64,000 bases of DNA from Alisma plantago-aquatica (GCA_963693085.1 OY856409.1:296212058-296276057), one strand, 5' to 3'; numbered from the stretch's first letter, positions 35,046 to 48,057 are shown. Made by a program: numbers and translations. The notes: a model not told the origin generated them from the letters alone.

Positions 35046-36234
35046 TGTTGGTATGTATTCCCTGAGAGCCAATCATGGGATGATTGGTGGGATACATTAA
35101 GATTGATTTGATAAACATCAAAGGAAAGCTTCCAATTCTTTCTGGTTCAGTCATATGAGATAGTGATAGAACATATTGAATGTCTAGAGAATGACAGTAC
35201 TCAATGACGTATGCTTTCAGGTTGAGGACCTGAACTATGAGATCATACATATGCTAAGAGTTTGTACATTCTTATTATGTCCCTAGTCGGATGTCATTGT
35301 GGAAGGTAGATAGACAACAATGACACACAAGACTAGATTGTGGTGTTGGTTGATGACAAAATCTCATTAGTCATGATATAGAGATATCAAACCAAACACA
35401 TAGGTACTTGTTAGAGAACAAGTGTACCAGACAGACCCACTGTGAGTTTGACACATGGAACCATGACATGGTAGTCACAGTCAGTACTCACAGTGATGGT
35501 GGTGAGTGTGATTCTTTGACCTGAAATCACTACACTCAACACATGTCGTTGGGCACACTTTGACATCATCAAACGCAGTCCTGAAACTTGGGTTGTTATA
35601 AAGGTGATGATTGGGTGGCTTTGACACATGGGGCTTTTGAGGGGTGAGTGATAGATATGGGATTTGTCGCTCCTGAGGGAGTTTGATATCCAAGGCCACT
35701 TGATGAGTAGGATTGAAATAGGCGTGCGCACGCATGTGTGAATTAGTATGTGATATTGATGTCATACATATCTCTTTCAATCTACTCTGAGATCAAGAAA
35801 GTAAATGAACGTTGACAGGATGACTGTTCCATGCCTCGAGTTCATTCGGGATATCAATGATAAAGGAATTATACATTCGCTGTAACACCATTCACAGATT
35901 GTAGGATTGAAAGTTGTTCTCCAACTTTCTATTTCACTTGGGTAGCACTGATGTGTGACTAGGCACCGCTCTTTGCTTGTGAAGTCATAAATGTTATGGA
36001 CTTTCACTGCCAACGTGAAAAGGACCTGCAGGGTCACACACATAGGATTTAACCTAGAAGAGGAGCTTTGTCCACAAATAATGTTTAGATTGATTGCTAA
36101 AGGAGTTTAGTAGTTCAATTAAACACTCAATTGATTGATAGCTCAAAATCATAGTGTTCAAGGTGTTGGACACATTGATTGGAGTATCGGATTGATTGAA
36201 ATCAGAATTGACTGATTCTGCACAATCTAGACTC

Positions 36235-36645
36235 CCAACCGATCGGCTCATGTGATGAACCGATCGACTGAGCTTGGTGAACCGGTTGGCTCAAGAGGTG
36301 AGTCGATCGGCTCATGGACAGGGTGAAACGATTGCTTCAAGTGTTGAAATGATCGATTCAACTGGTGCAACCGAGCAAGTTGGGAAAGTAGGATTGGTGA
36401 GAATTTTCCTTGCGTTTCACTTGCCCAATTTGATTGGAACAAGGATTGGTATTTTATACCAATTAGAAACAAAAGAAGGAAAGTCAATCGGGAACTAATC
36501 AGGACCACAAACTGACTGATTCAGAAGTGAACCGACCGGCTCATGGGTCCCAACTGATCAGTTGAGGTGTCAACCGACCAGTTCAGGTCCCCAACCGACC
36601 GTTTCAGTTGTGAAACGATCAGTTCAGGTTGTGAGTTGGTTGTTT
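36235..36645. repeat. AACCGATCGGTT palindrome array, 5' LTR
   Basis: Copies include AACCGATCGGCTCA (36238), AACCGATCGACTGA, AACCGGTTGGCTCA, AACCGACCGGCTCA and AACTGATCAGTTGA. Several CpG steps present in the 3' LTR are TpG or CpA here. Confidence 0.85.
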
Positions 36646-36721
36646 TTGTGTAAAATCTCAAACCCTTCTACTCCTGCTTTAGTCCCATATTGCCTGGGAT
36701 GGAGAACCCTGTCCCATGACC

Positions 36722-36729
36722 CTATATAG
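36722..36729 (+). promoter_or_regulatory. TATA box of copia 5' LTR
   Basis: CTATATAG. The matching site in the 3' LTR is TATATATATAG at 43563-43573. Confidence 0.6.
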
Positions 36730-37285
36730 GGGGATTGGGGGCTTCTGAAAGTAAAACTCAGTGCAAACCAGTTGCTCTGCAAAGTTGTCGTTCTCTCTGG
36801 TTTTGGTAACCGAGAGAGCCCGAGCAAGTGCTACCCGATAAGGGAGGCACAACAAGGGAAAGAAAACTACAGTTGCGACTACTGGTAGGAGAGTGTGTTG
36901 GTGACTAGTACGCTGACAGGAGGGTGAGACTCCTTCCAATTCCTTGTGGGACAAGGAGATTAGAGTTCCAGGTGGTCCGTGTGGACTACTTCAGAGGTGG
37001 GAGGTTTCTACTGCTTGGAGGACAGCTATCAATCCCGACAGTCCCGGTGAGACCAGGAGTCTTCAGTCCCGGTGCGACCAGGAGCTACACAGACACCATC
37101 CAAGACCAGAGGTGAAGACCGCGCAAGGCGCGAGGTATTGTCGCCGAGCAAGCCTCGGGACAAGGTATGATTCCACAAACCATCCTTTCCTATTGTATAG
37201 ACGTTGACGCGTTTCCTTGTTCTGGGTTTGGGGGAGAAATTTTTTTGTTTCCACTGCCTTCTCTGCCTTTCCTAAAACCCAACAG

Positions 37286-37298
37286 TAGTATTAGAGCC
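37286..37298 (+). other. Copia primer binding site, degenerate
   Basis: TAGTATTAGAGCC at the 5' LTR edge resembles TGGTATCAGAGCC (tRNA-Met) with changes at two or three positions. Confidence 0.65.
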
Positions 37299-37734
37299 AC
37301 GTCAACTGCTCTATACTTTAGGGATTATCGATATGATCGATTTTGGTTTGTCGAATTTATTTATTACATACGATGCAAATAAAATTGGCTTTATGCATGT
37401 CCAATCCTAAATCCACAATTCCCAAATTACATATATGATATGTATTATTAATGCACTCGATACGCGTCACCCTTAAACGAGTTTTGTGGTGGATGTATAG
37501 CGTGGTTATGGCCAATAAACCCTATCTGTGTATGGTTGTATGTGGTTGCTTGCATCTCGGTCTGTGCACTGATCTTCCTTCTCCTATTCCTGATGTAACT
37601 CGAAATAATTCGAGATTTCTTTCCTACCTTTGCTCCCCTCGAATGTAACTCGAGGTTTCTATTTTACAATGTAAAATAGGATATAATATTATTTCCTATT
37701 ATGTCAAAGAATGGAGGACATCCTGACGACATCT

Positions 37735-37970
37735 GATACGATCGGTTCAAGGCGTGAACCGATCGGTTGACATTCGAGATGATCGGTTCAAGGAGTGAGC
37801 CGATCGGTTGGTGACCTCTTCGAGGAGTGAGATGAGCGGGTGGCGGCCATGATGAGATACACGACGACCAGGCGAACCGATCAGTTGGAGGAGCCAACTG
37901 ATCGGCTGGTGGCACCCAGCCGACCAGTCTGATGGTGAGCCGATCATTCATGTGATGAGTTGATCAAACC
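37735..37970. repeat. AACCGATCGGTT palindrome array in copia leader
   Basis: About ten copies in the untranslated leader, outside the LTR: ATACGATCGGTTCA, GAACCGATCGGTTGA, GAGCCGATCGGTTGG, GAACCGATCAGTTGG, CAACTGATCGGCTGG and others. Same motif and similar spacing as the LTR arrays. Confidence 0.85.
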
Positions 37971-38754
37971 CAGAAAGGTAAAGCACAGAGTTCATCTTGT
38001 ACAGGTTGCATGTGATGTAGACCTAGATGACCGTGATTCCTCTTGGCTCGAGGAGTCACATTAGGATGGCCATAATCATCGCTTTTATCATTTTGCATGT
38101 TTTCTGTGGGATATAGCATGTATATGATACGTACTATGTATTGTGGTGATTGGATATGTATATGTATATAAAAACCAAATCCTTAATTAAATATTAAGTT
38201 TTAGATGCCTTCCAAATGCGACACACGTGAAAAGCTTGATCGACTAAGTGTGGGCACGCCCAAGCGTGGTGCACCATCTATCTCGTGGAAGCGTGAAGGA
38301 TGAATGTGTGGGTCTACCCAAGCAGGGTGCATATTCATCATGTTGGCTTTGGGTCGGACTTAACAAGGTGACCTAGATAGGATCTAGCACCTTGAGGCAT
38401 GGAGATGCTCATGGCAAGGAGTTGCATATGACATCTTATCAAGAGTTGCATATGATGCAATTAGAAAGAGTTGTCTACCTGAGAGATCTAAGTTGTGGGT
38501 GAAAGCCCAAGCTGGTCCATGACTTAGAGGATTTCAGGATCTTGCCCACTAGAAGGTTGTACGCTGCAATCTTCCGAATTGATGGTGAGGGATATCAATT
38601 TGAACTAAAATAGTGGGAGCAATAATTAATTAAAGGCCTAATTTTATCGTCAACTTTTCAAATCAATCAAACAAGTCAAAAGAGTTTTGGACTAAAATTG
38701 CATATATTTCCTTTTGTTAAAATAAATGGTTAATCAACAATAATCACTTTATTT

Positions 38755-39370
38755 GCGATCGGTCTTTGAGACCAACAAATTAAATGGGAATAATTCCACG
38801 ACTGGTTAGGATGATGAGAAGTGTTCTCAAAGAGCGAAAGCTCTAAGTCCTAGTTATACCTACACCAGATAAACTCAATCCCACCACATCAATGGCTGAA
38901 AGTATGCTTATGGAAGCATACCGAGGAAGACATTGATGAGGAGTGCTTGATGTTGTGTTCTCTGCAGAGACAACGTGAGACATATGATGTCTCCAAGACA
39001 CTGTCCTAGTATGTCATGACAGAAGGAGATCCAGTAAGGTATTCACACACTCAATGTGATTGGGTATGTGGAAAACCTGACTAAGAAGGATTCCCTCTGA
39101 GCCAAGGGTTGGCTATTGGTATGATACTGCAAATGTTGCGAGAATCATACAATTCATGATAAGCTACAACACGAACAACTTTGACAAGCGTTGACAGAGT
39201 TGTTGGACATGTTGAGGATAGTAGAGGCAAATATGAAGAAAGACAAACCATAATTTTTGATGTGATCAAAGAGAAAGGTAATTCTTAAGGGTAAGGATAA
39301 GGGCAAAGCAAAGAAGTGTTCTGATGCTAGCCAGAAATCCAAGCCGTCTTCAGCCTCAAGGCACATGGGG
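38755..39370 (+). pseudogene. Copia gag remnant
   Basis: Begins with FETNKLNGNN, matching the ETNKLTGxNY start of plant copia gag, and continues through VIGYVENLTKK (39055), TANVARIIQF and ELLDMLRIVEANMKKDKP (39195-39255) to a Lys-rich KGKDKGKAKKCSDASQKSK (39285-39340). These come from different frames, with stops between. The zinc knuckle normally next is not recognisable. 37971-38755 is leader sequence without a gene. Confidence 0.7.
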
Positions 39371-39544
39371 AAAGGGTGTATGAGGGAATTGCCCTCTATA
39401 TCTGGAAGAACAAAAGAAGATGGAGATTTCCACCTAAGGTATCAAGAAATGAATTGCTTCTTTATCTAAGGTATATGATACCAAGATATGGATATGTCAT
39501 ATATGATATGCAATATCCACAAAGAAGTGATGGCCTTTGTGAAA

Positions 39545-41880
39545 GGACCAAGAAAGAAGTACCCATCATTGGATCAAGTGTTGCTGCCATAGATAGGAGT
39601 ATCTTTCAGTTTATTTCAGCCTAAAGGGTACGAAATAGAGTTGAGAACTGCTATTTCATATATTGCCAATAGATAGAAACACTTTATTTTTGCATATTGT
39701 ATGACAATGATGGCAATCAATAAAGTTGATGTTTCAATCTTAAAAAGACGATCTTTGTGGCAATGCCTTGTTTATCTTGTGATACATGGTATGCATAAGA
39801 TAAAATGATACCTAAAGATATTGATAACTCAAACAATCAAATTAGCATAAATCATAAGAAATTCATTTCTAGTTTTCATGTGATGTATAAATCTAGACTC
39901 TTTTGGTTAGAGAACCAGTAAGAGACATGAATCTCTTGTACATGATTAATCAATCTTCACTACTGGTAGTGGGAGAATGATTATCCAATTAGGTATAATA
40001 CATGTGATGTATTTACATACCTATTGGAACAAATGCTAATACTTCAAATGGTATTTAGAAACATACCAATATGAATATCTTGAAATGTTCAAGATTATCA
40101 TATATGAAGTGCAAATCTGGTAAAGTGTTAATTCTTGATGAGATCAATGAATGAAATACTTGGACCAAATGTTTGAGATCCTTATGAGTGATTATGATAG
40201 TGTATCATAGTGAACTCATGATTAAGGCATGGTGATGTCTAAATCAAGAAGGAATCACACGAGTTAGAGAATGATTATCAAATAACTGAATTCTTCTTAA
40301 TAAAAGAATACCCCACACTAATAAAGGACATTAAGAATCATAAGGAGTTGTGAGTTCTTATATCCTTGACAAATACACCTCAATTATCTATGTGATGAGT
40401 TGTTCATGTGATGAGTCAACTATCTAGATGAACATGAGGAACCAAATTTTGAGTTATGGTTTATGACCATTACATCCTAAATGACATCCATGTGAACCAT
40501 AAGGTATGACCTTGATGGTAGCACCCATTGTATGAAATCCATAAGTGCAAATGAATCTTAAAGGTTAAGATACGTGGATAACATTTTGAGAAGGATGATG
40601 CTTGATTGATTGCAACTTAATGACTAAGACATTTGTCATATGGATACTAAAACCGCATTCCTATGAGGAATAAAACAAGGATGTGTATGTGACACAATAT
40701 ATAAGGTTTATGAATCCACTAATGCAAATGAAGTCTATAAGTTACAATGGACTAATCAATGTGATTGATTGAGTACAAGCAACTCAGAATTGGATCTTTA
40801 CTTTGATGATATAGTCAAAGGGTTTGACTGATATGCCAAAGATAAAGAAGGGATCCGTGATTTAGTGGGAGCGTGTCCACATTCCACATGTTGATGTGAA
40901 ATGGAAATGTTCTAAAATGGAAATCCAAAAGTGGAAATTATATTTAAGGAAGATAGAGATGTTTCCTATGTGATAGGAATAGAGATCTATAGAGATAGTT
41001 CTCGAAAAACCTCTTGACCTGAAAAAAGAAAGCATACATTGGCAATCTATACTGAAGGGTTCAATATGCACAGATTCAGTGGGAGAAAACTTGTCCATAT
41101 TACATGGAGTTAGTATCCCAAGGCTAAGTGTCCAATTCTTATGAAGAATGGGAACACCAAGAATATATATGGATCTATCATGTATGTAATCATCCCATTA
41201 TCTTGCATGTATCGACATGGCAAGAACAAAATGCATTCATCATCTTATATGTAGGACATGACAATATGATGTGATCATCCTGATAACTCGTATGTGGGAC
41301 ATGACAAGTGGATGTCTGTCTACTTCCAGTAAGGGTTACTGGAAACCATTAGAACTTGATAAGTACTTGAGAATTACTAGTTCTATGGAGATAAGGAAGA
41401 GTTCAATGTAAAGAGTTACATTGATGCGAACTTCCGAAAGGACAGAAAATTAATCGCAAAATATATATAGGATATATAAAAGTGAAAGTTTGTTGATAAT
41501 TGGAAGTGTTCCAATAAAACTATTTAAAAGGAAATACCGAGTATCTATGTGTTAGAGAACAGCAGTGGATACTATATGGATCTGGAAGTTCATGAGATGA
41601 ACTTATAGATATTCCGCTCATTGATGACAAGTATGGAATCCTTGATCATGCAATGTGGCTAAAGGTTAGAAAAGGAATACTAGATCGCATATTACGACAA
41701 CTCCATCTCATACGTGTGACGTACAACTAAGAGATGAGAGACATGCAATTAAAAATTGACTCTGGCAAGGTGTTGCCATAACTCACTATGTTGGCACAAG
41801 AGCACAGTAACATGTGGGACATGTTTGAAGATCACTATGAATATGATTCAAGGGTGATTGGCTCGCAGTGCAAGTGGGAG
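39545..41880 (+). pseudogene. Copia pol remnant (integrase, RT, RNase H)
   Basis: Collinear with 1-2348. Integrase core traces lie at about 39985-40140, RT at 40640-41100 with a IEIYRDSSRK-like segment at 40980-41010, and RNase H with the polyprotein end at 41400-41870. The TGA at 40766-40768 is the same lesion as 1228-1230 in the other copy. No protease motif is recognisable. The polyprotein end runs directly into GTGGGAG purines before the 3' LTR. Confidence 0.8.
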
Positions 41881-41882
41881 TC

Positions 41883-44128
41883 TGTTGGTATGTATGCCCT
41901 GAGATACAATCATGGGATGATTGGTGGGATACATTAATATTGATTTGATAAACATCAAAGGCAAGCTTCCAATTCTTTCTGGTTCAGTCATATGAGATAG
42001 TGATAGAATAGATTGAATGTCTAGAGAATGACAGTACTCAATGACGTATGCTTTCAGGTTGAGGACCTGAATGATGAGATCATACAGATGCTAAGAGTTT
42101 GTACATTCTTGTTATGTCCCTAGTCGGATGTCATTGTGGAAGGTAGATAGACAACAATGACACACAAGACTAGATTGTGGTGTTGGTTGATGACAGAATC
42201 TCATTAGTCATGATATAGAGATATCAAACCAAACACATAGGTACTTGTTAAAGAACAAGTGTACCGGACAGACCCACCGTGAGTTTGACACATGGAACCA
42301 TGACATGGTAGTCACAGTCAGTACTCACAGTGATGGTGGTGAGTGTGATTCTTTGACCTGAAATCACTACACTCAACACATGTCGTTGGGCACACTTTGA
42401 CATCATCAAATGCAGTCCTGAAACATGGGTTGTTATAAAGGTGATGATTGGGTGGCTTTGACACATGGGGCTTTTGAGGGGTGAGTGATAGATATGGGAT
42501 TTGTCCCTCCTGAGGGAGTTTGATATCCAAGGCCACTTGATGAGTAGGATTGAAATAGGTGTGCGCACGCATGTGGGAATTGGTATGTGATATTGATGTC
42601 ACACATATCTCTTTCAATCTACTCTGAGATCAAGAAAGTGAATGAACGTTGACAGGATGACTGTTCCATGCCTCGAGTTCATTCGGGATATCAGTGACAA
42701 AGGAATTATACATTCGATGTAACACCATTCACGGATTGTAGGATTGAAAGTTGTTCTCCAACTTTCTATTTCACTTGGGTATCACTGATGTGTGACTAGG
42801 CACCGCTCTTTGCTTGTGAAGTCATAAATGTTATGGACTTTCACTGCCAATGTGAAAAGGACCTACAGGGTCACACACATAGGATTTAACCTGGAAGAGG
42901 AGCTTTGTCCACAAACAATGTTTAGATTGATTGCTAAAGGAGTTTAGTAGTTCAATTAAACACTCAATTGATTGATAGCTCAAAATCATAGTGTTCAAGG
43001 TGTTGGACACATTGATTGGAGTATCAGATTGATTGAAATCGCAATTGACTGATTTTGCACAATCTGGACTCCCAACCGATCGGCTCATGTGATGTACCGA
43101 TCGACTGAGCTTGGTGAACCGGTCGGCTCAAGAGGTGAGTCGATCGGCTCATGGACAGGGTGAAACGATTGCTTCAAGTGTTGAAACGATCGATTCAACT
43201 GGTGCAAATGAGCAAGTTGGGAAAGTAGGATTGGTGAGAATTTTCCTTACGTTTCTCTTGCCCAATTTGATTGGAACAAGGATTGGTATTTGATACCAAT
43301 TAGAAACAAAAGAAGGAAAGTCAATCGGGAACTGATAAGGACCACGAACCGACCGGTTCAGAAGTGAACCGACCGGCTCATCGGTCCCAACCGATCGGTT
43401 GAGGTGTCAACTGACCGGTTCAGGTCCCCAACCGACCGTTTCAGTTGTGAAACGATCGGTTTAGGTTGCGAGTTGGTCGTTTTTTTGGAAAATCTCGAAC
43501 CCTTCTACTCCTATTTTAGTCCCATATTGCCCGGGATGGAGAACCCTGTCCCATGACACTTCTATATATATAGGGGTATTGGGGGCTTCTCAAAGTACAA
43601 CTCAGTGCAAACCAGTTGCTCTGCAAAGTTGTCGTTCTCTCTGGTTTTGATAACCGAGAGAGCCCGAGCAAGTGCTACCCGATAAGGGAGGCACAAAAAG
43701 GGAAAGACAACTACAGTTGCGACTGGTGGCAGGAGAGTGTGTTGGCGACTAGTACGCTGATAGGAGGGTGTGACTCCTTCCAATTCCTTGTGGGACAAGG
43801 AGATTGGAGTTCCAGGTGGTCCGTGTGGACTACTTCAGAGGCGGGAGGTTTCTTCCGCTTGGAGGACAGCTGTCAATCCCGACAGTCCCGGTGAGACCAG
43901 GAGTCTTCAGTCCCGATGCGACCAGGAGCTGCACAGACACCGTCCAAGACCGGAGGTGAAGACCACACAAGGCGCGAGGTATTGTCACTGAGCAAGCCTC
44001 GGGACAAGGTATGGTTCCACAAACCATCCTTTCCTATTGTATAGATGTTGACGTGTTTCCTTATTCTGGGTTTGGGGGAGAAATGTTTTTGTTTCTGCTG
44101 CCTTCTCTGTCTCCCCTAAAACCCAACA
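41883..44128 (+). repeat. Copia 3' LTR
   Basis: 2246 bp, preceded by AAGTGGGAG (41873-41881) as polypurine tract. Palindrome arrays at 43075-43215 and 43345-43475 are better preserved than in the 5' LTR. Confidence 0.95.
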
Positions 44129-44133
44129 ATACT
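44129..44133. repeat. Copia target-site duplication, right
   Basis: ATACT, identical to 35041-35045. Confidence 0.9.
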
Positions 44134-44780
44134 GCTATTGGTTTATCTACTTTATGAAGAGATTGAGAAACTTATTCATCATCATCTCTACTACTTCTAT
44201 GAATTTATCTAGTTCACTTATGCCATTTGATGATTGATTACTATTGCTATGAAGTTATCTACTTCACTTGTGCTATCTGTTGACTAATAACTATTGCTAC
44301 TTCACTTGTGTTCTCTATTGATTGATTTTCTATTTGTTGAGGTCATTCTTGCTAATTTTTCTATGATTAGCATATTTTACTTGCTACTTTGTGAGTTTTC
44401 ACTATCTACTATCCATGTTATGTTTGCACATTAGCTAGTTGTATGTTCCTTACACTCCTCTTTCGTGATTATGAATGAACACTCTCTAGACCATGATGTC
44501 TGCTACTATGATGGAAATTATATGATGTGAATATGATCACATTTAACAACATACATGCATATGAAGGAGCTTCATGCTTTCTATATATTGTTCTTCATCT
44601 TGGAGTCTTTTACTGCTTGCTACTTTGCAAGATTGGTCTTTATCCATCCTCATCATCTAGTTTCTACTAGTATGTGCTAGCACTCTCTGTCTTGTCTATG
44701 CCTTGTGCATGCAGACTCTTTTCTTGTCCATGCTTTGTATGCACATTGAATGCTGCTTCTTGTATTCCAGCACTCTCTGG
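44134..44780. other. Unassigned AT-rich flank
   Basis: Contains a loose repeat of 'ctattgctatgaagttatctacttcacttgtg' type words (44215-44320, described here in part) and no recognisable gene. Confidence 0.4.
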
Positions 44781-46705
44781 TCTACTTCATGATGATAGCG
44801 CCTGAGATGAAGACCAGGATGCCTATCTGTTATTGCAGTGATGAGGAGGGAGAGCGGCCTAAAATGGAGGGCATATGCAGGCACCCTAGGCAAAAATTGT
44901 CAATTATTATCTCTAGCAATGAGGAGGAGCATAGCAAGATGCACAGTGGACCAAAGTCGAAGCCTCGTGAGAGCTATACTGAACCCCATCATCAGAAGTC
45001 CCAAGGTTCAGTCTTGAAGCAACATTCCGCAGGCTATTCGTATGAAGCCGTGCGCACTGAGTTACCTATTATCTAGTAGATGCACATTGAAATATTGAAC
45101 TGGATATGGCACAATAGGATTCCAAAGTTTAGGCCATGCATCTTTGGTCTTAACTTACCTTTCTTCTTATAAATCACTAAGTATACTTATTTATAACTTT
45201 TTTGCAGTGATTACGTCTGCTACAAGGAGCAGGACGATATAATAACCTTAACGACGGAAGATATCTGATCTTGCATGGAAGGGTGCTACATAACTGATGA
45301 CATCATCGACACACACATTCATGCAATGAATAGAAAAAATATAGAGCAGGAAAATAGAAGGGTTACCATATTTTATCTTCTGATGCTTCTATGCTTGCAT
45401 AAATCTTGAGAACTCATGTTCCCTTTCTCCATCTTGTTGTTCCTTATCACCCCTTCTTAGTTCCTTTTTTCACAATACTTGTTCCCTTTCTCCTTTTCAT
45501 TGTTCCTTCTCACCCCTTCTTAGTTCCTTTTTCCCAATCCTCATTCCTTTTCTCAATGTCCACATTCCCTTGATACCGCTCGTTGTTCCTGTTCTAGGGT
45601 TCCTTATTCCATTTCTCCACCTTGTTGTTCCTATTCTCTTTCTTAGTTACTACCACTCCATGTTTATTTGTACCCCTCTCTCCTCCTTCCTTTACTCCCA
45701 CTACATGTTCTGATGCTTCTCTGTGTACATCAAATTGTCTCCTCCTTGTTCCGTTTGTCATCATACTTACACCTTTTTTTTCCATTTTTTGTTCCTTTTC
45801 AACCAATCATAGTTACGTTCTTCAATATTTGTTCCTTTTCTCATCGTCCACTTTCCTTTTATATGACTCCTTATTCCTATTATCGGGTTCCATATTCTAT
45901 TCTCCCCCTCATTGTTCCAGTTCTCCTTTTTCATTACTCCCACTCTCAGTTCCTTTGTACCCCTCCTTCTCCCTCTTCCTTTAATCCCACTACTTGTTCC
46001 ATACTACCCCTCCTTCTCCTTCTTCCTTTACTCCCACTCCCTATTCCTTTTTTCCCCTTCCTTATTTCTGTTCTCCTCACTCCTTCTCCAATTTTCATTC
46101 ACTGCTATATTCTAGTATATAATTGTTTCTTGTTTGTTGTGTATGTTTCCTTATTTTGTAGAAAATTGTTACTCTGAATCTTCGCTCGTCTGAGCCAATT
46201 AACGAGGAGCGTAAATACAACAATATCCATAACATTTTCCAATTATTCAACTTGAATAATCAACACAACTTAGATAATGAAATTTTTGATTATATAAGTA
46301 ATTTCTATATCTGTATAACATCTTAGCACAACCTGGTGTCTATTCTCACTTTTACTTTAATTTTTTTATTTTAAAATGCAGTACATGATACCTATCTGCC
46401 ACCACAACCATTACTTTGTTGTTTTCTTTGACTTCCCTACGACATAGTTCGTCTTGCTGAACAACATGGACACTCTGGTCCCAAAAAAATGAACTCTTTA
46501 TGGAGAAAATTGTCAGGAGGTAGTGAAGTACTATAAGATCTTTCTCACTATCACCAAAGGGGTTGCTGATTGGAGCACATGGAAATGGGATATTCCAATT
46601 GTTCCTAAACAGAGTGACTTATATAGCTGTGGGGTCTTTACCATGCTATTCATGGAACATTGGAATGACGAAATTGAGTTGAATTTTTTTTCTTCAATGG
46701 AATGA
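44780..46705 (+). pseudogene. Ulp1-type (C48) protease gene remnant
   Basis: Exon-like blocks on the plus strand. 44800-45075: acidic, Ser/Glu-rich text (CYCSDEEGERPKMEG) of unknown role. 45204-45362: TEDI.SCMEGCYITDDIID, resembling the Ulp1 helix with its W..CYxTDxxI pattern. 46160-46330: a further helical segment. 46380-46705: PICHHNHYFVVFFDF with the candidate catalytic His, and PKQSDLYSCGVFTMLFMEHW, which keeps the Gln and the catalytic Cys at the canonical Q-X5-C spacing. Stops after the His block (46440 region) break it. Transposon-derived Ulp1 genes of this sort occur in plant Mutator-like and CACTA elements. The chromovirus inserted about 150 bp after its stop. Confidence 0.7.
45405..46110. 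repeat. Pyrimidine tract of TTGTTCCTTTTCTCC-type units
   Basis: Degenerate tandem words GTTCCYTTTCTCC, CACCCCTTCTTAGTTCC and CTCCCACT fill an intron-like interval of the Ulp1 remnant. Open frames of 120 and 169 codons here are Phe/Leu/Pro/Ser low-complexity and not genes. The purine-rich 60820-61490 looks like the same kind of repeat reversed. Confidence 0.75.
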
Positions 46706-48057
46706 TCTAAAATATATTTCCCAAATGCATATGAAGATGGATACAAATATTGTCTGTAGTCATAGAAATGTACTTTTCAATTTTGTACATGAGCATGCAA
46801 TCAAATCCTGAGACAGGGGCTACTAATTTCATATATTATTCCCCTTTTGTAATTGTAACATCCCTGACCTGGGTTATGAGTTAACCCTAGGTGTTTTGCC
46901 TAATTATGTAATTAAGATACTGGTGATTATCTTTTGGCATGTAATTAAACTCTTGAGGAACACATATTTCCATTTCTGCCCTAATTGAACAATGTTTTAG
47001 TATTATTTTGTAATATAGGGACCTATGTGCAATTTACCCAGTTAGAAGGGTTAACTTGCAATTTGCACATGTTGAGATGTTCCTCTGATGTTGAGGCATC
47101 ATAAGAATGATTATGGTAAAGTTTGAAGGATTTCCCAAGCTTGAGCACCAAGGTGCAGCTGTGGAAGCAATCCCTGTGCTTGAAACCCTGGTTTTGGGGT
47201 AAAATGCAATTTACCCAAAATTTGGAGTGCAACTTGTAAATTTCATCTTCTAAAATATCTTTTATAACTTTTGTCATCATTTAGAGTAGAAATGATGAAG
47301 AGGGCACTTCATTTGAATAATCATATAATAAAGAACACCTTTGTGATTAAATAATCAAGGAATAAGTATAATAGCTCTTTTATATGTATACTTTAGTAAT
47401 GGGTTGATCTTCTTTGCCTTCAATTCTTGACCTTAGAAGGAGATTGTCCTTAGAAATAAGGGGTAGGGACGAGCAAATAAGAAAAGAAGGACTTAGATGA
47501 GAAATGGGATAAAGTAGAAGCTTTATGGAGAAATTTCACCCAAAATATATATACCACTTCCTTTGCAAGCAAAGGAACGTTTCTTTCATTCCCTCACTTA
47601 TCCCCCTTGCTCAAACCAACTAAGGCAGAGCTCTGGAGCATAGGAGAATGAACAGGGAGTTCAAGGTAAGTTTGGATCATCCCTTTTGCTTGAATTCATG
47701 GAGGAAACTCGATTTTCAAGGTTGAATTCATGGCTAGCTCACCTAGCTTTATCTTTCAAGCCATTCCTTTCCAACTTTTCCTTGGAGAATTCACCTTGGC
47801 CGACCTGTGGAGATCAAATACGCCATTAAAGACCTGAAGCTTGGAAGCTTGGAGCTCAAGGAACAACCTTTAGGCGGGTTTTATAACTCTAAACCTTATG
47901 CTTTGATTATACATCTTTTTCTATGCATATAGTTGCTAGTTCTTCTTCTTCCCTATCTTCCCTTGCATCCTTGCAGGAAAAAATCGTGAAGAAATGCTAC
48001 TGTTCTTGAGGTAGAAGATAAGGGCGTTAATTCCTATGCTTATCAACGGATTTCCAC

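Larger units (their letters stand above)
35046..37284 (+). repeat. Copia 5' LTR
   Basis: Long LTR with a TATA box CTATATAG at 36722-36729. It carries two clusters (36235-36380, 36525-36645) of a degenerate AACCGATCGGTT palindrome at roughly 20-24-bp spacing, and a duplicated CAGTCCCGGTG..GACCAGGAG block near 37038-37085. Open frames in it are unlikely to be genes. Confidence 0.95.
35046..44128 (+). mobile_element. Complete Ty1/copia element, non-autonomous
   Basis: Two LTRs of 2239 bp (35046-37284) and 2246 bp (41883-44128), both TGTTGGTATG...ACCCAACA, flanked by identical 5-bp target duplications ATACT (35041-35045, 44129-44133). A primer-site-like AGTATTAGAGCCA follows the 5' LTR. The interior holds gag, integrase, RT and RNase H in copia order, but all are riddled with stops and frameshifts. 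The LTRs are still closely similar and many lesions are shared with the copy at 1-2631. The element was therefore probably already defective when it inserted and was mobilised by proteins of another copia element. Confidence 0.95.

Noticed and set aside
35411..36508. Several antisense open frames of 65-106 codons in the copia LTR
   Set aside because: They lie within the LTR, recur in the 3' LTR only because it is a copy, and have no domain.
45622..46177. Open frames of 120 and 169 codons
   Set aside because: Pyrimidine-tract translations, almost only Phe, Leu, Pro, Ser and Tyr, and overlapping in two frames.
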